Assembly: GCF_002269125.1 (NCBI RefSeq)
Contig: NZ_NQKI01000005.1
Coordinates: forward strand, 62,001 to 126,000
From: Pseudomonas lundensis
GTDB lineage: Bacteria; Pseudomonadota; Gammaproteobacteria; Pseudomonadales; Pseudomonadaceae
DNA: 64,000 nt
Direction: 5' to 3'
Shown one piece after another: positions 9,449 to 19,516 of the stretch. Numbering within the stretch: the first letter of the stretch is position 1; each line of letters begins with the position of its first letter. Both the position numbers and the translations under genes were made by a program. The notes beneath the pieces are model-generated. The model saw only the letters and a list, made by a program, of their open reading frames with translations. It was not told the origin of the DNA and searched no databases.

Positions 9449-10314
9449 AGCAGCCCCAACTGTTCGGTGGTTTGCGGGGCATACAGCGTTGGCAATGCAG
9501 GCAAGCCCGGTAAACGTTCGCTTAATTGCGCGTGAAAACGCCGCGCCAGCTCAGGCGCCAGGTGATTGTCTGGCGTATGAAGAAACACATAGGGCGTACG
9601 CCCCTCCTCGATCCAGCCCGCCACTTTTTCAATCCACGGCACTAAAAACTCATCGTTGGCGTGCAGTTCAGGCCGGCCAATGAAGCGCACCTGCGGGCAT
9701 TGGGTAAAGGCTGCCGGCCGGGGTGGCACGCGCGGCTTCTTCGATTGGGCGTGAAGCACTGCAGGATCGGTCGAAGTGCAACTGAACAGCGCACGGGAAT
9801 CAAGGCAGATGCGCTCCACCCCCCGGTCCATCAACACGCGATTGAGCACCCGTTCAGCGTCACCGCGTTCGAAGAACGCCGGATGACGCACCTCCACCGC
9901 CAATGGCCGCTCCAGCGCGTCTATAAAGCTCACCAGCTCGGCAAGACGCTGAGGGCCGAAGCTCGCTGGCAGTTGCAGCCACAGCGGGGCGACACGCGCT
10001 CCCAGCGGCTGCATGAGCTGCAAGAAGTCATCCACGGCGGCTTGTTGAGTGCGCAAATCACCGCCATGGCTTATTTCACGTGGAAACTTGGCGGTAAAGC
10101 GGAAATGTTCGGGCAAGCTCTGCACCCAGCGCTCGACAGTGCTGGGCTTGGGGTTGGCATAGAACGTGGTGTTGCCCTCGACGGCGTTGAACACGTGGGC
10201 GTACAGGCTGAGAAACTCCGTAGAGCGGGCATTCTGCGGGTACAGGCCTTCGCGCCAGGTGTTATCACTCCAGGACGGGCAACCAAGGTAATACGGGAGT
10301 AAAGGGTGAGTCAT
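9445..10314 (-). CDS. DUF72 (YecE-family) protein
   Basis: A 289-residue member of the DUF72/YecE family, a TIM-barrel-like fold of unknown function. Family marks are the N-terminal LGCPSWSDNTWREGLYP, the FNAVEGNTTFYANP stretch with FRFTAKFPREISH, and RFIGRPELHANDEFLVPW followed by VFLHTPDNHLAPELA. The gene starts 3 bp after the stop of the small gene upstream, so the two are probably cotranscribed. Its 3' end overlaps the convergent repeat-protein gene by 4 bp. Confidence 0.88.
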   Translation of the reverse strand: MTHPLLPYYLGCPSWSDNTWREGLYPQNARSTEFLSLYAHVFNAVEGNTTFYANPKPSTVERWVQSLPEHFRFTAKFPREISHGGDLRTQQAAVDDFLQLMQPLGARVAPLWLQLPASFGPQRLAELVSFIDALERPLAVEVRHPAFFERGDAERVLNRVLMDRGVERICLDSRALFSCTSTDPAVLHAQSKKPRVPPRPAAFTQCPQVRFIGRPELHANDEFLVPWIEKVAGWIEEGRTPYVFLHTPDNHLAPELARRFHAQLSERLPGLPALPTLYAPQTTEQLGLL

Positions 10315-10317
10315 GGC

Positions 10318-10614
10318 TCAAATGTACAGGTCCAGCCCCAGCACTTCGGTGTCCCACTCAACAAAACCGGCGGTGGTCAGGTAGCTGGTGAGGGCGCTGG
10401 CGACTTTTCTGTTCATGACGCGCTGAAAAATCATGTCTTGCTGACGCGCAGGCACTTGGCTGACACGTTCGCCCGAGGACGATCCACGCGAAGGTTGCGG
10501 GGCGTTTTCGAAGACGATTTCACTGTCTTCCACCGACTCGTCAACCTGCGCGCTGCCTTTACGCGGCTTGCGCTTGATCGGGTAGGACTGTGAGGAAAAG
10601 CCGTCTATTCGCAT
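10318..10614 (-). CDS. Small conserved hypothetical protein
   Basis: A 98-residue protein with a basic N-terminus (SYPIKRKPRKG), an acidic middle that looks disordered, and a more structured C-terminal third (IFQRVMNRKVASALTSYLTTAGF...). No signal peptide or membrane helix. It lies 3 bp upstream of the DUF72 gene on the same strand, which suggests an operon. I do not recognise a named family. The intact frame and tight linkage argue that it is real. Confidence 0.65.
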   Translation of the reverse strand: MRIDGFSSQSYPIKRKPRKGSAQVDESVEDSEIVFENAPQPSRGSSSGERVSQVPARQQDMIFQRVMNRKVASALTSYLTTAGFVEWDTEVLGLDLYI

Positions 10615-10826
10615 GGCTGCAAGCTCGGTAGCAATGATGGCAATTTAGCGGCACCGGCCGAACTAAGCAATTGCCCAAGTGAACACTAGACTGCAAAACC
10701 CCGAAAAGGTTTAAAACCCGCTATCGATCAGTGTAGATGCTGGCGGACCGGGGCATAGGCCACGCGTGTTTCCAGGAGGTTGGGCGGGTGCGTTGCACCC
10801 GAGCGCCATGCAAACAAGGGGGCCGT
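10615..10826. other. Intergenic region between tsaB and the small hypothetical gene
   Basis: About 210 bp with no convincing gene. A perfect 7 bp hairpin, CGGGTGC/GCACCCG (10785-10791 and 10795-10801), lies 26 bp after the tsaB stop and could end tsaB transcription, though no T-run follows it. The promoter of the DUF72 operon must lie in the left part. Confidence 0.4.
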
Positions 10827-11504
10827 TCAGGGGCGGGCTTTGGGGGTCGCGACTTTGTCGCGCAGGTACACCGGCTGTGCATCGTCGGCGACGATGGCTT
10901 CACCACGGGCCCAGGCAAAACGGGCCAGGGTCAACAGGTCTTCAGCGTGTGGCAACATGCCCGCCTCCATGGCGTATGGCTTGAGGCTCAGGCGGTCGGC
11001 GTAGCCCCAACCGGTGCCCGCGCCGAACCAGTCGCCGCTGGCGCCCTCAGGCAAGTGTGCCGCTTCAGGCGCCAGTACCGCTTCAGCCCCCACCAGGCGC
11101 ATCTCACCCGCGTCTTCGCGGTAGCACCCCCAATACACTTCATCCATACGCGCATCAATCGCGGCCGCTACTTGAGTGGCACCGTGCTCACGGTGGGCGC
11201 GCTGTGCCAGCACCGCCAGGTTCGAGATGGGCAATACCGGGCGGTCCAGCGCAAATGCCAGGCCCTGAACCACACCGATGGCAATCCGCACGCCGGTAAA
11301 CGCGCCCGGCCCACGACCGAACGCAATCGCGTCGACCGCCGACAATTCAACGCCCGCTTCAGCCAGCAAGGTCTGGATCATCGGCAACAGCTTTTGCGCA
11401 TGCAGGCGCGGGATGACCTCGTAGTGGCTCGTGACCTTGCCATCGTGCAGCAAGGCAACAGAGCAAGCTTCAGTCGCGGTATCCAGGGCCAGCAAGGTGC
11501 TCAT
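10827..11504 (-). CDS. tsaB: tRNA t6A37 biosynthesis protein TsaB
   Basis: TsaB is the non-catalytic ASKHA-fold partner of TsaD, acting with TsaC and TsaE to make N6-threonylcarbamoyladenosine at tRNA position 37. The protein opens with the nucleotide-fold strand MSTLLALDTATEACSVAL and carries the family segment FGRGPGAFTGVRIAIG near residues 68-83. I chose the ATG at 11504 (MSTLLALD) over an in-frame ATG 21 bp upstream because the conserved fold begins there and GGGA precedes it. That gives 225 residues. It follows adk on the same strand, separated by a strong terminator hairpin. Confidence 0.93.
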   Translation of the reverse strand: MSTLLALDTATEACSVALLHDGKVTSHYEVIPRLHAQKLLPMIQTLLAEAGVELSAVDAIAFGRGPGAFTGVRIAIGVVQGLAFALDRPVLPISNLAVLAQRAHREHGATQVAAAIDARMDEVYWGCYREDAGEMRLVGAEAVLAPEAAHLPEGASGDWFGAGTGWGYADRLSLKPYAMEAGMLPHAEDLLTLARFAWARGEAIVADDAQPVYLRDKVATPKARP

Positions 11505-11552
11505 CGGTGTTCCCGTCAGAATCAAAATTTAAAAAGTGCCGCAGTATAAACA

Positions 11553-11578
11553 ACAACAGCCCGCAAGCGGGCTGTTGT
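11553..11578 (-). terminator. Rho-independent terminator after adk
   Basis: A perfect 12 bp inverted repeat, ACAACAGCCCGC (11553-11564) with GCGGGCTGTTGT (11567-11578), followed on the minus strand by TTGTTTAT. It lies 18 bp past the adk stop and upstream of tsaB, so tsaB probably also has its own promoter or relies on read-through. Confidence 0.8.
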
Positions 11579-11596
11579 CTCAGAGCAAATCGACGA

Positions 11597-12531
<935 letters not shown>

Positions 12532-15162
12532 TTAACCGGTGTTACGCAAGCCCGCTGCAATTCCGGCCACAGTTACCAACAATGCCTGTTCCAGAGGGCT
12601 GTCTTGCGCGGCCTCCTGACGTCGCGAACGCGCCAGTAATTCGGCCTGCAACAGATGCAGCGGATCCAGGTAAGTGTTACGCAAGCGTATGAATTCCAAG
12701 GTTTCAGGGCTGTGCGCCATGAGTTGCGACTGCCCGGTCAAACCCAATACCACGCCACACGCATGCGACAATAAGTCGCGCAAGTGCGCACCCAACGGCA
12801 GCAGTTCAGGGCTCACCAAACGTTCGTCATACAGCCGGGCGATATCCGCATCGGCCTTGGCCAACACCATCTCCAGCATGTCGATGCGGGTGCGAAAAAA
12901 CGGCCACTGCTCGCGCATCTGTGCTAACTGCTGGCCCTCACCGCGCTCAAGGGCATTGTTGAGCGCCGTTTCCCAACCCAGCCAGGCGGGCAGCATCAGG
13001 CGCGTTTGCGTCCAGCCGAAAATCCACGGGATTGCCCGCAAGCTTTCAATTCCGCCCGCACGCCGTTTGGCCGGACGGCTGCCCAATGGCAAACGGCCGA
13101 GTTCCTGCTCCGGGGTGGACTGACGAAAATACTCAACGAACTGCGGATTGTCCCTCACCACCGCGCGATAGGCTTTCACCCCGTCGGCGGCCAATTCGTC
13201 CATCAGCACACGCCAGCCCGGTTCAGGTAAGGGGGGTGGCAACAAGGTCGCTTCGAGCACGGCGGCCAGGTACAGGTTGAGGTTTTGCTCTGCGATATCA
13301 GGCAGACCAAATTTGAAGCGGATCATCTCCCCCTGTTCCGTGGTGCGGAAACGGCCTGCTACCGACCCCGGCGGTTGCGACAAAATCGCCGCATGCGCCG
13401 GACCGCCACCACGTCCCACAGTGCCACCACGGCCATGGAACAACAGCAATTCGACGTGTTGATCGCGGCAGATGTTGACCAGCGTTTCTTGCGCCCGATA
13501 CTGCGCCCAGGCCGCTGCCGTGGTCCCTGCATCCTTGGCCGAATCGGAATAACCAATCATCACTTCTTGCGGCCCCTGCAACCGCGAACGGTAGCCGGGC
13601 AATAGCAACAGACGCTCTATGACCGGGCCGGCATTGTCCAGGTCGGCCAACGTTTCGAACAAGGGTACAACCCGCATGGGGTGCTCCAGCCCCGCCTCTT
13701 TAAGAAGCAACTGCACCGCCAGCACATCCGAGGCGGCGCCGGCCATCGAGATGACATAAGACCCCAGCGAAGCCCCCGGCGCGGCGGCGACTTCCTTGCA
13801 CGTGGCCAGCACTTGCGCCGTCTCGGCACCTGGTTTGAAATAGCCCGGCAGCAAAGGCCGACGGTTGGCCAGTTCACGAATCAGGAAGGTCAGGCGCGTG
13901 TCTTCATCCCAGTCTTCGTAACGCCCAAGCCCCAGGTAATCGGTAATTTCAGTCATTGCCGAGGCATGTCGCGCCGCGTCCTGACGGACATCCAGGCGCA
14001 CCAAAAACAACCCGAACGTCACGGCACGCCGCAAGAAATCAAGCAACGGGCCCTGCGCAATCACTCCCATGCCGCAGGCATGCAGCGATTGATAACACAG
14101 CTGCAACGGTGCCAGCAGATCACCGTTGTCATGCAATACGCCGTCGGGCGCCGGTTGGTTCACGCTCAACGAACCGTGCGCCCAGTTTCGCGTAATGCGC
14201 AGACGCTCACGCAGCTGTTTTAGCACTGCCCGATAGGGTTCGGCACTGTCCCCGGCCGCGGCCAGCAAGTCGGGCGTGGCCTGTTGCATCGATAAGTCGG
14301 CGGCCAGTTTATCGAGGTCACGCAAGTACAGATCGGCGGCCATCCAGCGGGCCAGCAACAACACTTCGCGGGTAACACTGGCCGTTACATTCGGGTTGCC
14401 ATCACGATCCCCACCCATCCACGAGGCAAAACGGATCGGTGCGGCATCCAGCGGTAAATGCTGCCCCGTGGCTGCGTGCAAAGCTTCGCTAGCCTTGCGC
14501 ATCATGTTCGGCACGGCCTGCCACAGCGAATGCTCAATGACCGCGAACCCCCATTTGGCCTCATCAACCGGTGTAGGGCGGGTGCGGCGGATTTCTTCGG
14601 TGTGCCACGCTTCGGCAATCAGCCGTTGCAGGCGCTGCTCAATGTGGGATTTTTCACTGCGGGTCAGGTCGCGATGATCTTGTGCGGCCAGTTGCGCAGC
14701 AATCGCATCGTACTTTTGAATCAGCGTGCGGCGCGTCACTTCAGTCGGGTGCGCCGTGAGCACCAGCTCGATTTGCAACGTGCTGACTTGTTGCGCCAGT
14801 GATTCAGGGCTGTGCCCTTCGGCCAGCAAGCGTTCGAGCAAGGTAGGCAAGACCAGGGCTTCAAAGGGTTCGGGCTGGCCCTCTTCGCGGCGATGAATGA
14901 GCTCGTACTGCTCCGCAATATTGGCCAGGTTCAAAAACTGGTTGAAGGCGCGTGCCACCGGCAGCACTTCTTCATCACTCAAGTCCCCGAGAATCGTGCT
15001 CAATTCTTCGCCGGTGGTACCACGGCGGTCGTCCTTGGCGCCCTGACGAATGCGCTCGATCTTGGCGAGAAACGCTTCGCCGTACTGGTCACGGATCGTA
15101 TTCCCCAACAACTCACCCAACAGGTGAACGTCATCGCGCAAGCGTGCATCAATATCGGTCAT
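12532..15162 (-). CDS. ppc: Phosphoenolpyruvate carboxylase
   Basis: PEP carboxylase makes oxaloacetate from PEP and bicarbonate, an anaplerotic step feeding the TCA cycle. The protein is 876 residues, normal for bacterial PEPC. The first active-site signature [12 protein letters not shown] with the catalytic His is near residue 135, [14 protein letters not shown] is near 575, [10 protein letters not shown] with the conserved Lys is near 530, and the C-terminus ends RNTG as in other PEPCs. I chose the ATG at 15162 because GGAG lies 9 bp upstream. It stands alone, transcribed opposite to the lipoprotein pair on its right. Confidence 0.97.
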   Translation of the reverse strand: MTDIDARLRDDVHLLGELLGNTIRDQYGEAFLAKIERIRQGAKDDRRGTTGEELSTILGDLSDEEVLPVARAFNQFLNLANIAEQYELIHRREEGQPEPFEALVLPTLLERLLAEGHSPESLAQQVSTLQIELVLTAHPTEVTRRTLIQKYDAIAAQLAAQDHRDLTRSEKSHIEQRLQRLIAEAWHTEEIRRTRPTPVDEAKWGFAVIEHSLWQAVPNMMRKASEALHAATGQHLPLDAAPIRFASWMGGDRDGNPNVTASVTREVLLLARWMAADLYLRDLDKLAADLSMQQATPDLLAAAGDSAEPYRAVLKQLRERLRITRNWAHGSLSVNQPAPDGVLHDNGDLLAPLQLCYQSLHACGMGVIAQGPLLDFLRRAVTFGLFLVRLDVRQDAARHASAMTEITDYLGLGRYEDWDEDTRLTFLIRELANRRPLLPGYFKPGAETAQVLATCKEVAAAPGASLGSYVISMAGAASDVLAVQLLLKEAGLEHPMRVVPLFETLADLDNAGPVIERLLLLPGYRSRLQGPQEVMIGYSDSAKDAGTTAAAWAQYRAQETLVNICRDQHVELLLFHGRGGTVGRGGGPAHAAILSQPPGSVAGRFRTTEQGEMIRFKFGLPDIAEQNLNLYLAAVLEATLLPPPLPEPGWRVLMDELAADGVKAYRAVVRDNPQFVEYFRQSTPEQELGRLPLGSRPAKRRAGGIESLRAIPWIFGWTQTRLMLPAWLGWETALNNALERGEGQQLAQMREQWPFFRTRIDMLEMVLAKADADIARLYDERLVSPELLPLGAHLRDLLSHACGVVLGLTGQSQLMAHSPETLEFIRLRNTYLDPLHLLQAELLARSRRQEAAQDSPLEQALLVTVAGIAAGLRNTG

Positions 15163-15578
15163 CAGCAATTTCTCCAGCGGTATCCGGGGACAGCTCCTGC
15201 CTCAAGAGTGCGTCGCAAGCGCCCTCCGTGGCAAGCCGCAAGGCGGATAAAAAGAGTCGCTGGCTGACGCGTTTCAGCACAGTCTGGACGATGGCACTTT
15301 AATACCCCCTTGCGCCCGGCAAACCCTTACGGCGCCTCGCGTACGCTCTAAGTCGGGGCTTTTGCCCAAGTGCTCAACCTTGAAAACACCTGACTGAGCA
15401 GTCACAAGTTTTTAGGCAATCTGCCACCTTTTTTTTTGAACTATTCAAAAATCGCTTCGGTCACACCCAGTAACCATCACTGCCGGGGCAGGGAAATCAA
15501 CACTCCGGGTGACATCACAGGCAATCCTGTTTGACGCCACTGACGTGATGGAATTTGAAGTTTTTCAGGAGTTACCTA
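15163..15578. other. Divergent ppc / lipoprotein intergenic region
   Basis: About 415 bp without a gene. It carries the ppc promoter reading left and, reading right, a nine-T tract at 15429-15437 followed directly by a candidate AlgU promoter (listed separately). I see no conserved RNA structure. Confidence 0.5.
15438..15465 (+). promoter_or_regulatory. Candidate AlgU (sigma-22) promoter for the lipoprotein-lptF pair
   Basis: GAACTA at 15438-15443 and TCACA at 15461-15465, 17 bp apart, fit the AlgU/RpoE consensus GAACTT-N16-17-TCTGA. Expression of lptF in P. aeruginosa is reported to depend on AlgU (AlgT), so a promoter of this class is expected. The distance to the first start codon (about 115 bp) is plausible. 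Confidence 0.55.
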
Positions 15579-15992
15579 ATGGAGTTGAAGACCATGATGA
15601 CCCGCACTGTCAAAACCACCTCACCTCGCCTGCGCGGGCTAAAACTGGCTGCGCTGGCAATCGGTACCAGCTTCGTTCTGGCCGGTTGTGCTGGCAATCC
15701 ACCCTCGGAGCAATACGCAGTGACTCAATCGGCGGTGAATAACGCCGTGAGCGCTGGCGGTACTGAATACGCCCCGGTTGAAATGAAGGCTGCGCAAGAC
15801 AAGCTCAAGCAAGCCGAGCTGGCCATGCACGACAAGAACTACAAGGACGCCAAGCGTCTGGCTGAACAAGCCGAGTGGGACGCCCGTGTAGCCGAGCGTA
15901 AAGCCCAGGCCGCCAAAGCCGAGAAGGCCGCTCAGGATGCTCAGAAAGCCGTTCAGCAACTGCGTCAGGAAGGCATGCGCCCGCTGCAGTAA
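15579..15992 (+). CDS. DUF4398-type lipoprotein upstream of lptF
   Basis: A 137-residue predicted lipoprotein. After a long basic N-terminus comes a hydrophobic stretch ending in the lipobox VLAGC (Cys about 37). The mature part begins with a DUF4398-like helical region (YAPVEMKAAQDKLKQAELAM) and ends in an Ala/Lys-rich coiled coil (KAQAAKAEKAAQDAQKAVQQL). I chose the ATG at 15579 because AGGAG lies 7 bp upstream; an in-frame ATG 24 bp earlier lacks a good site. It is followed 63 bp later by the OmpA-type lipoprotein and probably forms one envelope-stress operon with it. Confidence 0.8.
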   Translation: MELKTMMTRTVKTTSPRLRGLKLAALAIGTSFVLAGCAGNPPSEQYAVTQSAVNNAVSAGGTEYAPVEMKAAQDKLKQAELAMHDKNYKDAKRLAEQAEWDARVAERKAQAAKAEKAAQDAQKAVQQLRQEGMRPLQ

Positions 15993-16055
15993 GTCGCCTG
16001 TTTTGACTGCGGCTGACGACACAGCATTCCTCATCGATAGAAAGGACTAAATATT

Positions 16056-16835
16056 ATGCGCAATACCGTACTGATCCCTGCCCTCCTGGCTCTAAGCGTT
16101 GGCCTGGCGGCGTGCTCGCACCAGCCAAACGTGAACCTGGAAAATGCCAAGACCAATTTCTCGGCCCTGCAAACCAACCCTGAAGCGACCAAAGTCGCAG
16201 CGTTGGAAACCAAAGACGCCAGCGAGTGGCTGGACAAAGCGCAGAAGGCTTACCTGGACAAAGAAGACGAGTCCACGGTTGACCAGTTGGCTTACCTGAC
16301 CAACCAGCGTGTTGAAGTGGCCAAGCAAACCATCGCGTTGCGCACTGCTGAAAACAAAATCAAAAACGCTGGCTCCGACCGCGCTCAAGCGCTGCTGGAT
16401 GCCCGTGATGCACAAATCAAGCAACTGCGTGGCCTGAACGCCAAGCAAACCGAGCGCGGTACGCTGGTAACGTTCGGCGACGTACTGTTTGATTTCGATC
16501 AGGCAAGCCTGAAGGCCAACAGCCGTGACAGCGTCACCACGCTGGCCAACTACCTGATCAAAAACCCTGACCGCAAAGTGATTGTTGAAGGCTATACCGA
16601 TAGCAAAGGGTCGGCGGCTTACAACCAGGGCCTGTCCGAACGTCGCGCCAATGCGGTTAAAAACGCACTGGTACGCGCCGGTGTCGAACCTTCGCGCATC
16701 GTCGCGCAGGGCTATGGCAAGGAATACCCGGTTGCCGATAACGCTAGCAGCTCTGGCCGTGCCCAGAACCGTCGCGTTGAAGTGACCATCTCCAACGACA
16801 ACCAGCCAGTCGCGCCGCGTTCGTCGATGCAGTAA
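16056..16835 (+). CDS. lptF: OmpA-family lipoprotein LptF
   Basis: A 259-residue outer-membrane lipoprotein. The signal peptide ends in the lipobox LAAC (Cys20). A DUF4398-like helical region spans about 25-125, and the C-terminal OmpA peptidoglycan-binding domain runs about 140-245, with the marks VLFDFDQASLK, VIVEGYTDSKGSAAYNQGLSERRA and GYGKEYPVADN, ending in the usual NRRVEV strand. It should anchor the outer membrane to peptidoglycan. The name is that of P. aeruginosa lipotoxin F (PA3692), not the LPS-export permease also called LptF. AAAGGA precedes the ATG, and a strong terminator follows. Confidence 0.85.
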   Translation: MRNTVLIPALLALSVGLAACSHQPNVNLENAKTNFSALQTNPEATKVAALETKDASEWLDKAQKAYLDKEDESTVDQLAYLTNQRVEVAKQTIALRTAENKIKNAGSDRAQALLDARDAQIKQLRGLNAKQTERGTLVTFGDVLFDFDQASLKANSRDSVTTLANYLIKNPDRKVIVEGYTDSKGSAAYNQGLSERRANAVKNALVRAGVEPSRIVAQGYGKEYPVADNASSSGRAQNRRVEVTISNDNQPVAPRSSMQ

Positions 16836-16853
16836 GCCTACACGCGTAAACAC

Positions 16854-16888
16854 AAAAGCCCCGCCTGAGTCATCAGGCGGGGCTTTTT
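16854..16888. terminator. Strong bidirectional terminator after lptF
   Basis: A 15 bp perfect stem, 16854-16868 with 16873-16887, four-base loop, A-run on the left and T-run on the right. It serves both lptF (+) and the converging gene at 16915 (-). Confidence 0.92.
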
Positions 16889-16914
16889 GCTGCGTGCGTT
16901 AGAGCGCCGCGACG

Positions 16915-17241
16915 TTACTGCTCCAGTTTCGGGGTTTCCTGGCCCAGGCAGTGGACGGCTTGTTTTTTGTTGTTGACCAGCACGCCGGTCAGGCCTTTTT
17001 GCTCGGTGTCGAACAGCACGATGATCCCGTCCACGCACTGGGCAACCTGATTGGCCGGAGTCAGAGAGATTTTGTAATCCTCACCCGGAATCGTCTTGAG
17101 CATGGTGAAGTCGTTGAGCAGCAACGCATCTTCCGGTTTGGCGAAATGCAGGTAGCCGTAGTACCACAGGGCGCTTACGGTGCCGATGATGGTGCAAATA
17201 CCGGTAATGATCAGCGGGATAGCGTTACGTTCTTCACTCAT
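16915..17241 (-). CDS. Small single-pass membrane protein
   Basis: A 108-residue conserved protein with one predicted membrane helix near residues 8-30 (IPLIITGICTIIGTVSALWY) and a soluble remainder with two Cys (VAQCVDG, AVHCLGQ) that could form a disulfide if periplasmic. No family name recognised. It starts 15 bp after the stop of the hydrolase gene on the same strand, so the two probably form a unit. A homologue occupies this place in P. aeruginosa as I recall (PA3693). Confidence 0.7.
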   Translation of the reverse strand: MSEERNAIPLIITGICTIIGTVSALWYYGYLHFAKPEDALLLNDFTMLKTIPGEDYKISLTPANQVAQCVDGIIVLFDTEQKGLTGVLVNNKKQAVHCLGQETPKLEQ

Positions 17242-17256
17242 GGTTGGCTCTCTGGT

Positions 17257-18168
17257 TCAACGTTTTTCGAATTCGGGGGGGGCGGGGTAATTGGGGATTT
17301 CACCCAAGCGCCTCACGCCCGTGAAATGTTGCGGGTCTTGCAGGTAGCGCAGCATGACCTCGCGCCAGGTCGGGTCGCCAAAGGTCTGCACATGCCCGCC
17401 ACGGGTCAGTTGCAACACCTTGGGCGGGGGCGCAGCTTGATACAGCCGGATGCCATTGGAAAGCGGCACAACCGGATCGTCCACGCTGTGGAAGATCAAC
17501 AAGGGCACACCCTCCAGGTTCGCGATGGCATACAAGGCGCTGTCCGCGTCCGGCACCAGCCAGGACAGCGGCACTTGCAGCGGCCAGGTCAGCCACGACG
17601 TGCTCAGGGCAAACAGCCCCACTTCGCGGTAACTGGCGGGCACTCCGTCGAGCACCATGGCGCTGACACGTGCGCGTTGCGCCGGGTGTTCACTCAAGTA
17701 ATGAACCGCCATCGCCCCGCCAAGGCTCTGTCCCAACACAATCAGCGGCTGGCCGTTGACCGATGGCTCTTTTTGCACCCAGTCAAAGGCCGCGTCGATG
17801 TCCTGATACACCTCGGGCAACCGGGGCGAGCCTTGCGACAATCCGTAACCGCGATAGTCGAGCATCAGCACCTGATAGCCCTGTGCAGGCAGCCAGGCTG
17901 TGGCGCCCAAGTGATAAGCCAGGTTGCCGCCGTTACCATGCAGGTGCAGCACCGTGCCTTTGAGCGGTACGCCGGGCTTGGCAGGCAGCCACCAGCCGTG
18001 GAGCCGTGTGCCATCAGCGGCGGTCAATGTCACATCGCGGTAGTCCAGCCCCGCCACCGTCGGCGTGATCGGCTGGCCAGGTTCCGGATAAAACAGCAGG
18101 GAGCTGCATCCGCTGAGTGCCAGCAGCAGCCAGCATGCAGCCAGGGTTTTGATCAAACGAGCCACCAT
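17257..18168 (-). CDS. Alpha/beta hydrolase lipoprotein
   Basis: A serine hydrolase anchored as a lipoprotein, substrate unknown. The signal peptide ends in LALSGC (Cys about 18). The alpha/beta hydrolase fold shows the oxyanion segment LHLHGNGGN, DYRGYGLSQG, the nucleophile elbow VLGQSLGGAMAV (Ser catalytic), an acid in HSVDDPVVPL, and the final His in TRGGHVQTF. The ATG at 18168 gives 303 residues and starts directly with the signal peptide; the frame stays open for 80 more codons upstream, but that part looks non-coding and overlaps the end of the next gene. The ribosome-binding site is weak. Confidence 0.85.
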   Translation of the reverse strand: MVARLIKTLAACWLLLALSGCSSLLFYPEPGQPITPTVAGLDYRDVTLTAADGTRLHGWWLPAKPGVPLKGTVLHLHGNGGNLAYHLGATAWLPAQGYQVLMLDYRGYGLSQGSPRLPEVYQDIDAAFDWVQKEPSVNGQPLIVLGQSLGGAMAVHYLSEHPAQRARVSAMVLDGVPASYREVGLFALSTSWLTWPLQVPLSWLVPDADSALYAIANLEGVPLLIFHSVDDPVVPLSNGIRLYQAAPPPKVLQLTRGGHVQTFGDPTWREVMLRYLQDPQHFTGVRRLGEIPNYPAPPEFEKR

Positions 18169-18215
18169 GTGTAAATGCGCCGTCGCTGTCGAGGTTCGAG
18201 CGGCCTTGAACCCGC

Positions 18216-19493
18216 TTAGAGGATGTTGGAGTAATCCGCTTCGATCCGGTCCAGGCTCAAGTGGTTGAGGAAGTTGGAGAAGCACATCCAGGCCGCCAGT
18301 GCGTTCATGTCGCGGAACTGTTCCGGCAGGTACTTGGGCGCAACCACCAGGCCTTCGTCGACCAGTTGGCGCAGGGTCCGCATGTCTTCCAGCGTGGTTT
18401 TGCCACAAAACAGCAGCGGCACTTGTTCCAGCTTGCCTTTACGCACGGCCAGCTGAATGTAGTTGTAAACCATGATGAAGCCCTTGAGGTAGGACAAGTC
18501 TTTGGTAAATGGCAGGCCATTTGGCACCGAGCCACGGAAAACCCGACTCGCATTGCCGTAGCTTTCCGGCATTTCAAAGCCTTGCTCACGGAAGAATTCA
18601 TACACCTGCATGAAGTCCGCGCCCTCCTCCACCATATGAATGGCGCGGGTGCGGTTGGTCAATTTGCGCAGGCGACTCGGGTAGGAAGCAAACGTGATGA
18701 TCTCCATCAAAATGGCCAGGCCTTCCTGAGTGACCGTCGACGAGGGCGGACCTTTGGCGAGGAACGTACAGATCGGCTGGTTAAGGCCATTGAGCGTAGT
18801 GCCCACATGAACCAGCCCTTCGTGGACCTCAAGCGCACGCACGTCGCGGTGGTTGAACATCGCATCGGTGCGGATCTTGATGTAATCAGCACCCGCCGCC
18901 GCATCCGCGACAATGCCGTCAGACTCAAATACCCGGATGGTTTCTTCGGCCTCGCCAAATACCTTGTTCAGCCGCGTTTGCAACAGGTGCACGGCGTCTT
19001 TGGCAGTCAGGGTTTTAGCTTCGTCCTTGAGCGCACCGCGGTCGTCGATGTTGTCCAGGTAGTCAGACATCATCAACCCCAGGTCCGCCAGCGTCGGGTC
19101 GCCCGCATGAAACGCATCGGACGCAGCGCCATACAGCTCTTGCGAGATCAGCCCGAAATCTTCGGTGCCGCGCGCTTCGAGCATGCGCACCACCATGCGG
19201 TACTCCTTGCACATGCGGCGCATGATTTGCCCGACCGGGTTGAACTGGCCCAACTGGCGAGTGATATCACGTTCGATGTTCTGAAATTCGAGCTTCACGG
19301 CGCCCGAATCGAAAGACAACGGCCGCCCCAGGTAATAATCCCGATCAACCGCTGGCATTTGTTTGCCCTTGGCCTTGAGAAACCCCTGACGGATGCTGTC
19401 GTCCCACTTCACCGCATCCAACACGCGGATCGGGGTCTGAGCCAGCACGATGCGGTCTGACAATGTGCGAATCGTGCGTTGGTAATCGTCCAC
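18216..19493 (-). CDS. DUF1704 / QEGLA-motif putative metallopeptidase
   Basis: A 425-residue protein of the family often labelled 'flavohemoglobin expression-modulating QEGLA motif protein' (DUF1704). It shows HEGLVH at residues 224-229, an HExxxH zinc-type motif, and TQEGLA at 255-260, whose Glu is the expected third ligand. Eukaryotic relatives (the KIAA0895/MATCAP family) are tubulin carboxypeptidases using this HExxxH arrangement, so a peptidase role is a reasonable inference; the bacterial substrate is unknown. No signal peptide, so it is probably cytoplasmic. It lies 23 bp after the lipoprotein gene on the same strand. Confidence 0.82.
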   Translation of the reverse strand: MDDYQRTIRTLSDRIVLAQTPIRVLDAVKWDDSIRQGFLKAKGKQMPAVDRDYYLGRPLSFDSGAVKLEFQNIERDITRQLGQFNPVGQIMRRMCKEYRMVVRMLEARGTEDFGLISQELYGAASDAFHAGDPTLADLGLMMSDYLDNIDDRGALKDEAKTLTAKDAVHLLQTRLNKVFGEAEETIRVFESDGIVADAAAGADYIKIRTDAMFNHRDVRALEVHEGLVHVGTTLNGLNQPICTFLAKGPPSSTVTQEGLAILMEIITFASYPSRLRKLTNRTRAIHMVEEGADFMQVYEFFREQGFEMPESYGNASRVFRGSVPNGLPFTKDLSYLKGFIMVYNYIQLAVRKGKLEQVPLLFCGKTTLEDMRTLRQLVDEGLVVAPKYLPEQFRDMNALAAWMCFSNFLNHLSLDRIEADYSNIL

Positions 19494-19516
19494 CCGGTGC
19501 TCCTTGAAAAAGGCGG

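Noticed and set aside
18261..19460. A 399-codon open frame on the plus strand
   Set aside because: Fully antisense to the DUF1704 gene, which has clear family motifs. No ribosome site or recognisable domain.
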